From positions 62,001 through 126,000 of the forward strand of contig JAGVSM010002743.1 of NCBI GenBank assembly GCA_022494885.1: a stretch of DNA of 64,000 nucleotides, written 5' to 3'. The DNA is from Micrasema longulum. Its lineage: Eukaryota; Arthropoda; Insecta; Trichoptera; Brachycentridae. The first letter of the stretch is position 1; every line of letters begins with the position of its first letter. The position numbers were made by a program, and so were the translations under genes. Shown here in pieces: positions 32,435 to 47,033 of this stretch. The notes under the pieces were generated by a model that worked only from the letters and a program-made list of their open reading frames with translations, was not told the DNA's origin and did not search any database.

Positions 32435-33187
32435 TGTTACGGACGTCAAAACGGAAAGCGGCCCTTGTAGGGACCGCCACTGCGCTAGGCTAAGTGTTTA
32501 GAATTAGGGATCTCGGTATGTGTTAGAAATGAGCTGCCCCTCCAATAAAGACTAGTATTTGTCACTTTCGGGGGTGGCCTTTTCCATACCGAGACATTTA
32601 AATAGGCATTTAGTTCGTAAATTAGTTTTAAGTATATTTTTGAATGTCCATTGTTTCGCGCTGCGTTGCCGCCGCAAAAATGCCGTGAGAGCTGGAGGGG
32701 GTAGTGCATATATACGTGGAGGGAGGGAGACAGATAGAGCGGGTGTGCTGCCTTCTATATCGCTCTCTCTCTCTCTCCGCGCGGCATACGACGGCTAGGC
32801 CCGCTCGGCGGGGTGAATGGTGGGGCACGTAGCGCGAACGGTATATAACATGTACAATTGAAAATAAACGACACTTCTTCTCTGACGTTTGGCTTTTACT
32901 CATCTCTACTCGCTGCTCCCCGACCCGGCTTTCTACTCGATTCTACTTCGCTTGACACCTTCGCTTCACCCTCGACTTGGATTTTGGACTTATCTCCCTA
33001 CGGATTCCTGACCACGGCGAACCGGCAACTTCAACCCGAAGTAAGAGGTCCTTCTGAGGAAATCTACGGCCCTGACGAGTTTAACAAGATCGCCTAGCCT
33101 CCGCTGTCTTACAACCAGTGGATTGGGACGTGTGCGTTAGTGACTGCAGCGGAACCACAACACGACGCCGGTAGTGCGTTAGCTACA
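32435..33187 (+). mobile_element. Solo LTR inserted in a duplicated segment
   Basis: The element begins TGTTACGG and ends GCTACA. TGCA precedes it and CTGCA follows, and the empty site in the first repeat copy (31500-31508) reads ATGATGCAG once, so the boundaries are directly supported. Inside are a TATATAA box (32841-32847), AATAAA (about 32862), a CT-rich run and a GC-rich transcribed part. Length is 753 bp. A relative is at 49039-49942 (shared CCAATAAAGACTA and TTTCGGGGGTGG). No internal coding region remains. Confidence 0.8.
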
Positions 33188-33490
33188 CTGCAGTTTTTAA
33201 CGCTTTACAAACTGGCGAAATACACCAAGTCATATTAAATTTAATTTATCTGTAGTTTTAAAAATAAATTTAAGGTTAAGTCGTATACCGGGTATTTTAT
33301 TCAGGCTAAAAGCTTAAAATAACTTAATATAAAATTAAGAAACGGAAAAATTAAAACGTGTTCTTAAATGAGCACCTAACATCTTACAATATTCAAATAA
33401 GATTTAAAAGAGTAAACCTGGAACAAACTTAAATGCTTGATTCTCAAAACAGGGATTTTAGAGTTAAAGTTTTTTGGCAGTATACTCACA
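33188..33490 (+). repeat. Direct repeat, second copy (right part)
   Basis: Continues the copy begun at 32401-32434 after the LTR insertion. About 300 bp align to 31506-31830 with small gaps. Confidence 0.75.
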
Positions 33491-33573
33491 AAAGTACTTA
33501 TGAAGAATGCGAGGAATCGAGTAAACGCTTAAGAGATAACAAAATTATGGGATTCCATTGAGATAAGACTGCT

Positions 33574-33984
33574 AATGAGGAACTTCAGCCCTACGGGAAA
33601 TTGTATACAAAAATGTTTTCTTACGCGCGGTAAAAATTAGAGCATTAGATTATACAGCAAAGTTTCTTGAAAATGCACGAAAAAATATTGATATATTTTT
33701 ATAAAAAAGGAACTTCTTTGAACGACGTCACTAATTTATATGAATCAACCAATGGAAGATTTCCGGGTTACCAGTTTACGGTAAGTTAACGGACCAATCG
33801 GCGGAACTGACCGAGAAGAAGCGGAAGAGAACTTGAGACGTCACACGCGGAGTAATTTCAGGAATACATTTTTTTTTAATTATAGCGCTGATAATACGAT
33901 ACATAAAAATAAAAATTTCGGCTTAGTTTAATTGACTCTTAATAAATAAAATTAAAAAAAACCTACTGAATTTCCTTCTCCATT
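33574..33984 (+). mobile_element. MITE F copy with imperfect TIRs
   Basis: The ends AATGAGGAACTTC and, in reverse complement, AATGGAGAAGGAAATTC enclose a 411-bp sequence shared with 13521 and 62306. Common blocks are GGTAAAAATTAGAGCATTA, ATATGAATCAACCAATGG, GACGTCACACGCGGAGT and AGCGCTGATAATACGATA. Non-coding. Confidence 0.75.
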
Positions 33985-34084
33985 ATTAAATTATTATGCA
34001 AACACCAGATAAAAAAAAACCATACATACTTCGTACAAAAACTATCTCGTACGTGCGTTGAGCTGCGTGCGCGGAGTCTTAGTA

Positions 34085-34215
34085 GCGTTCACACGAGGAC
34101 AATATTTTTTTCCAGTCCATAGAAACGATTGTCCTAGAGTAAACAGAAGTTTAGAGGACAGGACAATGGATTACCTCCGCTACCGCGCGCAGCTGCATTG
34201 TCCTAACGTGAACGC
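34085..34215. repeat. Short inverted repeat (GCGTTCACACGAGGACAAT)
   Basis: Arms at 34085-34103 and 34197-34215 pair with two mismatches. GGACAAT/ATTGTCC recurs at 34135-34180 and at about 34437-34510, so the region could be a decayed DNA transposon. The 96-codon frame at 34058-34348 crosses it and is probably fortuitous. Confidence 0.45.
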
Positions 34216-35118
34216 AAACGGACAAGAAAGAAGGAAAATAGCCACTTGCTACCGCGATTTTTTCCTGCCAAAAAATGTCAGCAGAAAAAATGTTTTTTTT
34301 AAAATTATTAAGTTCGGCGTCCAACAATTAAAAAATATCTCGATATAAAAGAAATAATATTTTTCGCGAACTCGCTCGTAACACAGGTCTTCGCAGCGTT
34401 TCACAAGCGACGCACGGCTGAATTATTGTATTGTTCTATTGTCTTGTCATGTGCGGTCAAGGATGTTTTCGGAACAGACACCAGACAATATTGTCCGGCA
34501 TTTCGTATTGTCCTAATCTGAAGCCAGCTTCGATTCCAACTGGTTATCCATCTAATTTTTATTTGCGTAACTATTGAGAAAATAAGGCACGCGATTGGGT
34601 TTTAAAGTGATAAAGAAAACGCTTGAAAGTTATTTTTAATTTTTTAGTACATTCGGAAGCTTGGAGCGTTCGGGGTTCGGTTGAAACATCAGTCGACTAC
34701 CGGTAGAAAAATATTTAAGGCAAAGGTTATAGAATATCTATTTCCGGTTGCGAACTGGTGCCATTAAAGATCAAAGTTACACAAATATGCTACCGTGCTG
34801 TAAATAGGCTTCGTCCCCGTAGTAACAAACTTACATTCAAAACATTTGCTGGCGAAATAAAGTAGGTAATCATAATAATTGCTTATAATTACGTTATCCA
34901 ACACTTTTAATTGCTCGACATTCTGATTAAATATAAAGAATTCTATAAATAGGAAGAATTCACGCAACATTCTGCGTTGACTCTAATGAATTCGAAGAAG
35001 TTACAAAGGCGAATCTGAATAAAGAGTTATAACAGTTATAATTCGAAGTTATATTCGAAAAATATTATGAAATAGTAACTGTTATAATGTTTTTCGAATC
35101 AGAATATTCAGGACAGGT

Positions 35119-35146
35119 AGATATCGCCGTCGCGACGGCAATATCT
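35119..35146. repeat. 28-bp near-perfect palindrome
   Basis: AGATATCGCCGTCGCGACGG followed by CAATATCT is self-complementary except for one base pair. It follows a weaker inverted structure at 35017-35110 containing TATAACAGTTATAA and TAACTGTTATAA. Confidence 0.6.
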
Positions 35147-35307
35147 GTAGTGAACTTAATTTTTTTTTAAAGAATCTTAATTTTTCATTAAGATTACGCA
35201 ATTTCGTTTCAAAAAAATTTATTTAATTTTCTCCATTGTCATCAATAAAAAAAGGTTTAAAAAAAATCATCATCAACAGATTCTTAATCTCCTGAACATT
35301 TTTTCAA

Positions 35308-35579
35308 ATGTTACTTGTTACATTATCGACAGATTCAAGAAAGGGGTGCTGCGTTGGTTTCGACATGCAGAGCGAATGGACAGTGAACGAACGGCTAAAA
35401 GGTTCTACGATGCGAATGTTTATGGATGCAGAAAACGAGGAAGATCGAGAAAGACATGGCTCGATCAAGTCCATCAATTACTTGAAGATGGACATGTCAA
35501 GAGTAGGAATAATCGGCGCGCATGCATGAGAAGTTACATTAATGTAGAGGAAGCGAGGTGAGTATGCAAACGATTTTTA
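35308..35579 (+). pseudogene. LINE ORF C-terminal fragment, left part of a split copy
   Basis: A frame from about 35346 reads LRWFRHAERMDSERTAKRFY, then GCRKRGRSRKTWLDQV and [15 protein letters not shown]. This is the typical end of an RTE/R1-like endonuclease-RT protein (RW.GH.ERM...GR.RK.W.D). The same peptide end is found in P5CR intron 1 (47130-47270). The copy stops at about 35579 and resumes at 36684. Confidence 0.75.
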
Positions 35580-35679
35580 ATTTCTTACATTTGATTAGCT
35601 AGGCGTTTATAATTAAGTAGTTTTAGTTTTTCTTTTTTATGTTATTGTTTTATAAGTATAGGACTACTTATTTATTATA

Positions 35680-36485
35680 TATATACGGCCTAAGCCAATT
35701 ACAACAGTTACATAAAGAAACATAAATGCAAGAAACTGAAAAAAAGAACATAAAACTATTTAGCAAAGACAAACAAGGGCAAAACAATAATAGTATACAA
35801 TATATTCAAAAAAACGAAAGACCAAAAACTTTGAGCTAAACCATGCCAATCCAACTTCATCCCACACTGTTTAGTCGCGAAGAGATCTACGAAAAGCCGG
35901 AAGATCTATCCCAAAAAATTCCAAGTCGTGTGATGAATTGACTAATCTACACATTCTGGACATTGGGGCATAAAAACCAAAGTTGCTCTTAGAAGATTTT
36001 ATAAATAGCAGATTTTGACTTCTGGTGACACGGTTGGGAACATGAAAAGAAATTGATTGCAACAGAGATGGGACATCACTTAAAGCATTAAGTATTTTGA
36101 AAATGCATATAAGGTCCATCTCAGTTCTACGTCTCTCCAATGGAGACAGATTAAGAGATTGCTCTATTTCAGAATAAGAATAATTACCCCTTTGTAATCC
36201 GAGCAACCATGCCACTTTTCTTAGAAAACGGAGTTGGACAGACTCGATATGGACAATATGAGTCCTGTAGAATGGAGACAAAATAGGAGAAGCATATTCT
36301 AGATGGGGTCGAACTAGTGAGCAATAAAGAGTTTTGATGGTATTCATATTTTTGAAGTCCGCCGTCACTCTATTGATAAAACCGTGAAGTTTGAGAGATT
36401 TGTTTACAATATTATCAATGTGTTCACGATAGGAGAGTTTGCTATCTAAAGTAATGCCAAGATCCTTTATCGATGAAACCATTGA
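35680..36485 (-). pseudogene. LINE reverse transcriptase C-terminal region
   Basis: A 203-codon minus frame (35871-36482) has SIKDLGITLDSKLSYREHID, then TLYCSLVRPHLEYASPILSP and LSPLERRRTEMDL, the thumb and post-RT region of CR1/Jockey-like LINEs. The catalytic FADD-type part would lie upstream and is absent. The 3' UTR (35680-35870) matches 42985-43180. The copy is 5'-truncated, with an open frame, so it is relatively recent. Confidence 0.85.
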
Positions 36486-36530
36486 AAGGGAAGTATTTTT
36501 ATTTTATCTTATGCTCTAAAGATAAAAAAT

Positions 36531-36683
36531 CTCCATCTTAGAACACGCTGAACCATGTTAGATGGAGACTATCATAAACAGAGAACACTTCGTTTTCATT
36601 TTACATTAATTAGTTTTATTTAGATTCCCTGTTATTAAGTATGTATACTAATGTTTTGCAATAAATTTATAAAATAAAAATAA
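36531..36683 (+). repeat. LINE tail-like segment (second copy)
   Basis: Close copy of 7171-7333 (CCATCTTAGAACACGCTGAA, ATGTTAGATGGAGACTATCA). It abuts the right half of the split LINE at 36684. Confidence 0.6.
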
Positions 36684-36770
36684 ATACAGATAGAGTGATG
36701 TGGCGTTCAATTCTCTCTGCTTACCCCTACGGGGAAACGGCGTGACGATTTGTTTGTTTGAAGATAACTC
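36684..36770 (+). pseudogene. LINE ORF end, right part of the split copy
   Basis: GATAGAGTGATGTGGCGTTC, then CTCTGCTTACCCCTACGGGG and a TGA with TTTGTTTG tetranucleotide repeats, match 47215-47290, where the end is followed by TTAG repeats. This continues the fragment at 35308-35579. Confidence 0.7.
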
Positions 36771-37590
36771 TTAATTTTTTCTCTCCGAGTTAACTTTCCC
36801 GGTGCCCGTATTTGAAAGAGACATGTTCTAAATAGATATACAAAAACACACATACAGTTTTTGATATTGTTCATACAGTCAAATTTTATTATAAACAATA
36901 CAATCTCACAATGAATTAATTCACCATATTAGGGGTAAGGGTCGTAAAGAAAAAAAGGTTTGTAAATACGAACTTAGTGGAAGCAAAATAGTGAAGAAAT
37001 ATTAGTATTTTTTAACCTTAGCGATCCCGATAAAGAATCCACGGGCTCCATGAGGGTAACCGGTATAATGCCTCCCCGTTTCCCTTTGACCTGCTCTCGC
37101 TCGTTGAGGTGGGCGTAGGACGGGGTTGTCAGTATGATTGTACTCTACCCCACAATTCGGAGTACAAAGTGAGATTGGAGATTACAGCGTGTAGGCGTGA
37201 ACATGACAGAAATATTTCTCCGTAGTAAACGAAAGGGTTGTACCGAGAAATATACGGATCGAAAATTGATTATTCGATGTATTTTTTACCTTTTTTTGGT
37301 GCGTGCTTCTTTTGATAAAAAATATCGAGAAAGCAACTTTCTTGTGCTTATTAGGTAGACAGCTTTGGTAAGTATCGCGATTCATTTTTAGACGGTTCAC
37401 ACGATGTTATTAGTGTAACTTATGATGTCAAAAGGTATCCAGAAAGGTTGAAATTTAACGATATTATTTATAAATCCAAACTAATACTTAGATGGTCACC
37501 CCACCAAAGCAGAAGACTTGTTTATATAAAATTATTTTTGCATTTCATATTTTGTATTTGTATCCACACAGTGTTTCGATGAATATGTCA
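36771..37590. other. Unassigned DNA with a GC-rich part
   Basis: The stretch 37025-37170 is GC-richer than its surroundings but has no recognised coding frame. The remainder is AT-rich and featureless. Confidence 0.3.
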
Positions 37591-37597
37591 TTTACAG

Positions 37598-37685
37598 GGT
37601 GTTCATTAAACCCTGTCACATCCGAAACCGCGATGATCATTATGAGCAAGAAGACATATTGGCACATTGAAATAAATTTTTAGAA
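37598..37685 (+). repeat. Short repeat G (ACAGGGTGTTCATTAAACCC)
   Basis: A near-copy lies inverted at 48235-48325. Both share CAGGGTGTTC, TTAAACCCTGTCACATCC and GAAGACATATTGG-TACATT. Probably the end of a dispersed mobile element; the ACAGGGTG end is frequent in insect repeats. Confidence 0.55.
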
Positions 37686-37689
37686 CATA

Positions 37690-38835
37690 CAAGCCGCGTG
37701 TAAAAGCTAGTTTATTAAAAACACAATACATACCACATATATTGTTTTTATATATTGTTGATTGGCTTTAACTTTGTGCAGCTAACTCTAGGAATGCTGT
37801 TGCAAAGTGCAGAATGAGCATTGCTACTAATGAAGGCATTTAGATCATTAAATTCCTGTTTTTTTTTTTTTTCAATGCTGGTGTATTCTTTTACAGCAAA
37901 AGCAGCACATAGCTTTACTTCGTCAGATTCTAACGGTTATTGTTTTTGTCACAAATCCTCGAGTGTAAATTACTCATAATGACGTCCAGTTATGCAAATT
38001 TTTCTCGTTTAATAACGATGTTGTTTTAAAAAATTACATTGTAAGAAAGTATTTAAGTAGATATACCTACACATGAAAGATAAATCATGATTTAACTGCC
38101 TTTCATAACACGCCTTTAAGTCTTTGGATAAGTTATTTATTTAATTCATAAATATAGTCATTTTTGTTATCGTTTCTATTTATTTTTAACATCCTTATCA
38201 TTTAAAAAAAAAAATTCTGGCTGTCAGGTTCATCTCGGCTCTGAAGTGGATAAATATGATATTATTATCACAATAATATCATTTATATCTAGTAACTTTA
38301 CCTACATTTCTCGCTCTCTGAACTATATTAGGTAGTTACCTAAAATATGTCTATTGTCCACTGTTCAGAGCTCACGCGCAATAGACAGTGACAGTAAAAC
38401 AACGCTGGATTGAAAATAAATAAATAAATTAAACATTTTTTTTGCTTTTATGACTAGGCTGTTTGCGGGTGAAATCAAATATTAACATTTACAGAAATTA
38501 CTAGAGAATTTTACTTCAAGAATCTTTAGACCATAACAAAAACTTATCTTCGGATATTCGTATCGGTTTCGAAAATATCTGAATAAATATAGCGAGTCAA
38601 TAATTACAGCTGATAGGGCAGTAATGCAAAGCATACTGAATTCCATGCATAGGTAGAGTGCCATCCACTTAACCTTTCCAAAACTAACACTTGAACAATT
38701 CATTTGTGTAATATGCAGGTATGTAAATGTGTTCACGTCGTTTGATTGGCTAATGTCCGTTCCAAATGGTTAAAAATTCAAAATATACTTGTCAGTACGT
38801 TTCTAACTCTTTTTGCAAGTTAAAATACAGTGACC
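37690..38835. other. Unassigned non-coding DNA
   Basis: No recognised gene or repeat. A minus frame of 84 codons (38482-38736) shows no conserved domain. Confidence 0.3.
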
Positions 38836-38994
38836 ATGTCTAAAGTTACGAAGATGGGACAAGGGCGGGCTTTGTGCGGACAAACCAAGGCACTGGTGTT
38901 AAATGTTGCATTCCACGATTTCACCGAAAAAAGTTATATGATTTTTAACGTGTCAGGTGACGAAAGTGATGACACATTGGATTGTGATGAGTAG
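38836..38994 (+). pseudogene. 52-codon ORF resembling fused ends of a transposase
   Basis: The frame starts at ATG 38836 and ends at TAG 38992. Its start, GQGRALCGQTKALVLNV, resembles the N-terminus of a class of arthropod DDE transposon proteins. Its end, VSGDESDDTLDCDE, resembles their acidic C-termini. The middle, where a catalytic domain would be, is missing. I infer an internally deleted element, but I could not find matching terminal inverted repeats. A real small gene remains possible. Confidence 0.4.
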
Positions 38995-38999
38995 TTAAT

Positions 39000-39950
39000 A
39001 TGTTTAAGAATAGTTGTAGTTATCATTTACGTGTTAAAAACAAATAAATATATTTTTTTACTTCGTTATATTTTACTTTGTCATATTTTCGTTATATTTA
39101 CAGAATACGTGTTTTGTTTTTTGCTTTGTGACATTTTCTTACTTTTTCATGCTGCATTATTTTTGTTTTATTTTCACTACATTTGTTAGTTTTGCTAAAT
39201 AATTTTTTACTATTTTATATTTTCCCTAAATTTACCATATAATGTGTCTGGTACTTTTTTAATTTTTATGATATGTATATTTGTATATAATAAGACGTAT
39301 AAATCGAAATATTTTGTTTACATGTTCCCTTGCCCCGAATCTCCGCTTATATCGTCTACGTTTTTACATCAAACGCATCTCTCAGACTTGATCTAACATT
39401 TATTATATTGTCGCTTTATTATCCTGGTGCCTGTGTTGAAATAAAAATTTGAAGTTAATAATGTTAAAAAGAAATTATAAAATATTTATTTTTTACACCG
39501 TGGTCTTAATACCTATTAGAATTGGAAAGGATATATGCCGATAGCTTTTTTTATGTGCACGCTTCTTAAAACATTTAAAAATCGAATGTAAAATGAACAA
39601 TTCAAAAATATTATCTGTTCGTATTATTGGATATCGTATAACACTCCAGTTGTTATCAACACGAGACAAAGGCAGGTATGTCATACGAGATAGTGTAGTT
39701 CTGTACAATAGGAGCACAGTGCTTACCTGGTTTACAAAATTAATATTTGTATTTATCCAATAAGTACATGTGAATAAAATATATGACTAAAGTATCGAAA
39801 TGGAAGCTAATCTACGTGTAAACAACGTTTTGTCGGCGAAGGGCGCGTGTTCGTATAATTCAACATTACATTCTTAAACATGCATATCCAGGTACGTAAA
39901 ATTTTATTACAACATTATTTAGTAATATTCATTATTTACGGACATTGTCC
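39000..39950. other. AT-rich DNA without recognised genes
   Basis: Nothing assignable. Short minus-strand frame at 39493-39717 has no recognised similarity. Confidence 0.3.
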
Positions 39951-39964
39951 ATTTATACGATCAT

Positions 39965-40105
39965 AGGGATGAATATTACAATATAAGAACAGTCAAAAAC
40001 ATAAATAAAATAAAAAATAAGCATTGACAATAATAAGGGACATAAAGACAAGATCTGGACTATTTATTTAGTGCTCGTTTAAATCGTTGTAAACAAACAT
40101 ACACA
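39965..40105 (-). repeat. LINE 3' UTR fragment
   Basis: AATATTACAATATAAGAACA, CATTGACAA and GGGACATAAAGACAAGATCT match 44864-44985, where the segment continues into the end of a reverse-transcriptase ORF on the minus strand. Only the 3' UTR is present here. Confidence 0.65.
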
Positions 40106-40477
40106 TTATTTTTACTAAATGTTGACAATTCAGCAAATGAGGATAGTTACTAATGTAGGTACCTAATCATCGTTTTGATAACTATTGTATACTAACGAGG
40201 GGTGGTCCAAGTATTTGCAGAAAGGAAGGGTTGCCAAGGGGGTGGGGGGTACTAATTTACATTAGTATATAGTGTCTCATTATAATTATATATATATACC
40301 AAATATTCAAATAGATGAGAAATTATTTTCCAAGTTTCTCCCTAAGTGATTCAAACCGAAAGAAACACTCTAACATAATAAAATACGGCATTTCATTTTG
40401 GAAGTGATATCAGCAGTATGCGGGGATCATTGTCCCGGGAAAATCATGATTTATAAATAATATAATATTTTCAAAGA

Positions 40478-41125
40478 TAGCCGAGTCAACTGAAGACGAC
40501 CCCCGCCCTGGGCGGTCTATTGCGGCCACTACGTAAAATTTTATTGAAGTTGAAAGCTTTAAAGAAGAAGCAGCTAGCAGAAACAGTAGAAGTATCATCT
40601 ACATCTGAATCTTACATCATCGTCTTGGTATGTCAAAGGTCGGTGCAAGATAAGTGCCAAGAATGTGGCGCTTCAAAGGCGAAAGCGCGTCTTGAGTTCC
40701 CGCGATTTTTAGGACCTCTGCCGAAACAATGAGATTAATGTTTAGGGTGGGATTGTCACCGGGGAACACGGATTCATCATTATGAGTCTGGATAGAAACA
40801 AGATTTCATGCAGGGCATAAAAAGGGTACACCACCCCTAAGAAGTTCGGGGTATCGTAATCGGCCGGAAAGGTCATGGCTACTGATTATTGGGATTTAAA
40901 GTGTATCCTATTGATAACTACAAGGAACATGGTATCACTATAACCGGAACATGCTACGCTAATATACTAGAGCAGTCAAAAGGAGCTGTGAAGGAGAAAA
41001 GGAGAGAAAAGTTGACCAAAGGTGACTTGCTTCTCTAACACAACGCGCCCGTTCACAGTAGCAATGTTGCAATGACTGCTCTTCACAAATGTGGTCTCCA
41101 AATACTCTGATTATTAACATATTAC
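40478..41125 (+). pseudogene. Mariner transposase relic
   Basis: Around 40478 the peptide ESTEDDPRPGRSIAATT corresponds to the linker after the mariner HTH domain. A frame-shifted piece at 40862-41120 reads GKVMATDYWDLKCILLI, then HGITITGTCYANILEQ and HNAPVHSSNVAM, matching the catalytic domain of mariner transposases. Stops and shifts separate the pieces, and the conserved aspartates before NA are lost. Ends were not found. The copy is cut off by repeat D at about 41135. Confidence 0.75.
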
Positions 41126-41134
41126 AACAGAGAT

Positions 41135-41335
41135 GAAGAACATTTCAGAAAAGGTAATATAGAAGTCTAGGCATCTACAGGGCTTATGACCTGTCATTGG
41201 CTGGTTTAAGTGGCCACTTTACACACTGTGTAACATTCACCATTCTGCCCATATTTGAACATCTATATTCCTTCAATTCTTTCATATGTTGATGTTTGTG
41301 AAGTTAAAGAGATGATTATTATTTATTCCCAAATT
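41135..41335 (+). repeat. Dispersed repeat D
   Basis: Contains GTCTAGGCATCTACAGGGCT, TATGACCTGTCATTGGCTGG, TTTAAGTGGCCACTTTACAC and TGTGAAGTTAAAGAG in order, so it is a good-quality copy of the family. Confidence 0.6.
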
Positions 41336-42975
41336 TTAAAAAAAATCTTCGAGGAATGACATTTACAGGTGATGACGAAGTCAAATCAGCAATTTTAGTC
41401 TATTTTCAAAACAAAAACAAAAAAAAATCGAGGGTACAAATAAATAAATTGAAAGATCTGAAAAATGCATACGTGTTGAAGGAGAATAAATTATAAAATA
41501 AAAATATTATCATTTCACTCTCCTTCATTCCGCGATTTTTTTTTAATCTCGCCTTTATTTATTCATATAAAGATACATATTACAAAAAAAATATGTATAA
41601 TAATCTCGGTTAAAGGGGCACCTTTAGGGTGTGAAGGATGTGAACGTCGGAACAATTCACCTCCACTAGGGTAATTCTGAGTGTGCAATATATTTTCTAA
41701 ACCAATAAGTTTACTTAACGCGTAGCATTCAAATAATTACCTAGAATTTTTTTAATGGATCGTTAGCATTTTTATCACTACCTCTAGGGATTTCATAGAT
41801 AATTATAAAAGTTCTGAAATGTTGCCGTCACGTAAACAAATTAAAATCTACCTGACCTGAATTACGTATCTATGTTAACCGAGTTGTATAGAAGTGAGAA
41901 TAGAACGCAAATTCAACGTGATGAAGTTAGGAATGTGGGTAATGGAGAAAAAGATTGCAAGTGTATTTTATAAAATAATGCAAAAAGAAGATTCTAAGTT
42001 GACGAATTACTTAAGACGATATGCAGCGAAGAACGGTTTGATGAACAGGTGTTATATACGGTGTTTCTGTCACTCTCTGGCAGATGCCTCCCAAAATACT
42101 GTGCGAAAAAAAACATGTCGCGTCGGACTTATGCCTTACTAAAATCGTCAAAATCGAGGTTTCGTATTCCTGTTTTTCCTATCCCAAAACTGAACCGATT
42201 TCGATTTTTTTTAAAGTAGGAGCATCAGAGAAATTACCTGTGTCGTCAGATTCTTATTTTTTCATAAATAATTGTCATATTTGTATACCATAACTCTAAA
42301 GACGGCAGACAAAACTAGGCACTTGCAAGAGGAAACGCGGTCTAACTTTTCTTCATACAAACTTATTCCCGTGTTTTCACCCTGGATTATGACAATAGAT
42401 ACGCGATTTTCTTACATCATTGGCGTGTCACCATTGTTTTGGTTTTTTGATAAATTGTTTATCATGGGAACTAGGGCCACCCAACAACCCTTAAAAGCGC
42501 CAATTTTTATCTGCCGTCTTCAAACGGATGGCATACAAAGATGATCACTATTTTTGAAAAAAGGAAAACATACTGACACAGATTTCATTCCGATACTCTT
42601 TCTAACAAAAACAAAATCAGTTCAGTTTTGAGTTGCGGAAACTGGGACAACAAATCGTCGATTTTTGCCGACTTTAGTTGCGAGAGTGATGGAAAAACAA
42701 TGTTCAAATACCTATTCCTCAAATTTCTCAGCCACCGTCTTTTTTTTAAGGGTTTTTGGATGTTCCTAGCTCACATTAAAGATATTTATCAACATCAAAA
42801 TAGATAGGAACATGTCAATGGTAGATATCCACAGGGAGATAATATAGGAATACGTTAGTATGAAGAAAAATCAAACCGCGAATCCTCTTTAAGGCAGGTA
42901 TGCATTGACATATTGATACATAAACATGCCCTAAGCCCTCAAAAATTGTGACACTTAACTCGTGCCTAACGCGTA
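41336..42975. other. Unassigned DNA
   Basis: Short open frames at 41894-42142, 42084-42293 and 42272-42544 overlap in different phases. No domain is recognisable. The last 70 bp (ATGCCCTAAGCCCTCAAAAA, GTGACACTTAACTC) recur near 63005-63050. Confidence 0.3.
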
Positions 42976-42979
42976 TTTA

Positions 42980-43695
42980 TTTATAACTTATACGGCCTAA
43001 GCCAATTACAACAGTTACATGAAGAAACATAGATATAAGAAACTGAAAAACATAACATAAAACTATGTAGCAAAGACAAACAGGGGCAATAAAGTCATGG
43101 TATACAATATGTATATTCATAAACACGATAAACATAAAACTTCGAGCTAAACAATGCCAATCCATCTTCATCCCACACTGTTTTAGTGGCGAAGACATCT
43201 ACGAAAAGCCGGAAGATCTATCCCAAAAAATTTCAAGTTATGTCACGAATTGGCTAATCTACACATTCTGGACATTGGGGAATAAAAACAAAAGTTGCTC
43301 TTAGAAGATTGAATAAATAGCAATGGCGACTTTCGGTGACATGGTTGGGAAAGTGAATTTTTTTATTGCAACAGAGATGGGACATCAAGTATTTTGAAAA
43401 TGCATATTAGGTCCATCTAAGTTCTACGCCGTCAACGAAGACAGATAAAGAGATTGCTCTATTTCAAAATAGGAATAATGACTCCTTTGCAATCCGAGCA
43501 ACCATGCCACTTCTCTTAAAAAACGGTGTTGGGCAGACTCGATATGGTCAATATGAGTCCTATAGAATGGAGACCAAATTGGAGAAGCATATTCTAGATG
43601 GGGTCGAACTAGTGAGCAGTAAAAAGTTTAGTGTTAATATTTTTGAAGTCCGTCGATTTTATTGATAACACCAAGAAGTTTGAGAGATTCTAATC
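42980..43695 (-). pseudogene. Decayed LINE reverse transcriptase C-terminus (copy of 35680-36485)
   Basis: The sequence follows 35680-36485 closely, including the 3' UTR (TACGGCCTAAGCCAATTACA) and the coding part (GGGTCGAACTAGTGAGCA). Small insertions and deletions break the frame. It ends a few dozen bases from scrib exon 2. Confidence 0.75.
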
Positions 43696-43696
43696 A

Positions 43697-47033
<3,337 letters not shown>

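Noticed and set aside
34058..34348. 96-codon ORF
   Set aside because: It spans the GGACAAT inverted-repeat region, so it is probably fortuitous in a decayed transposon.
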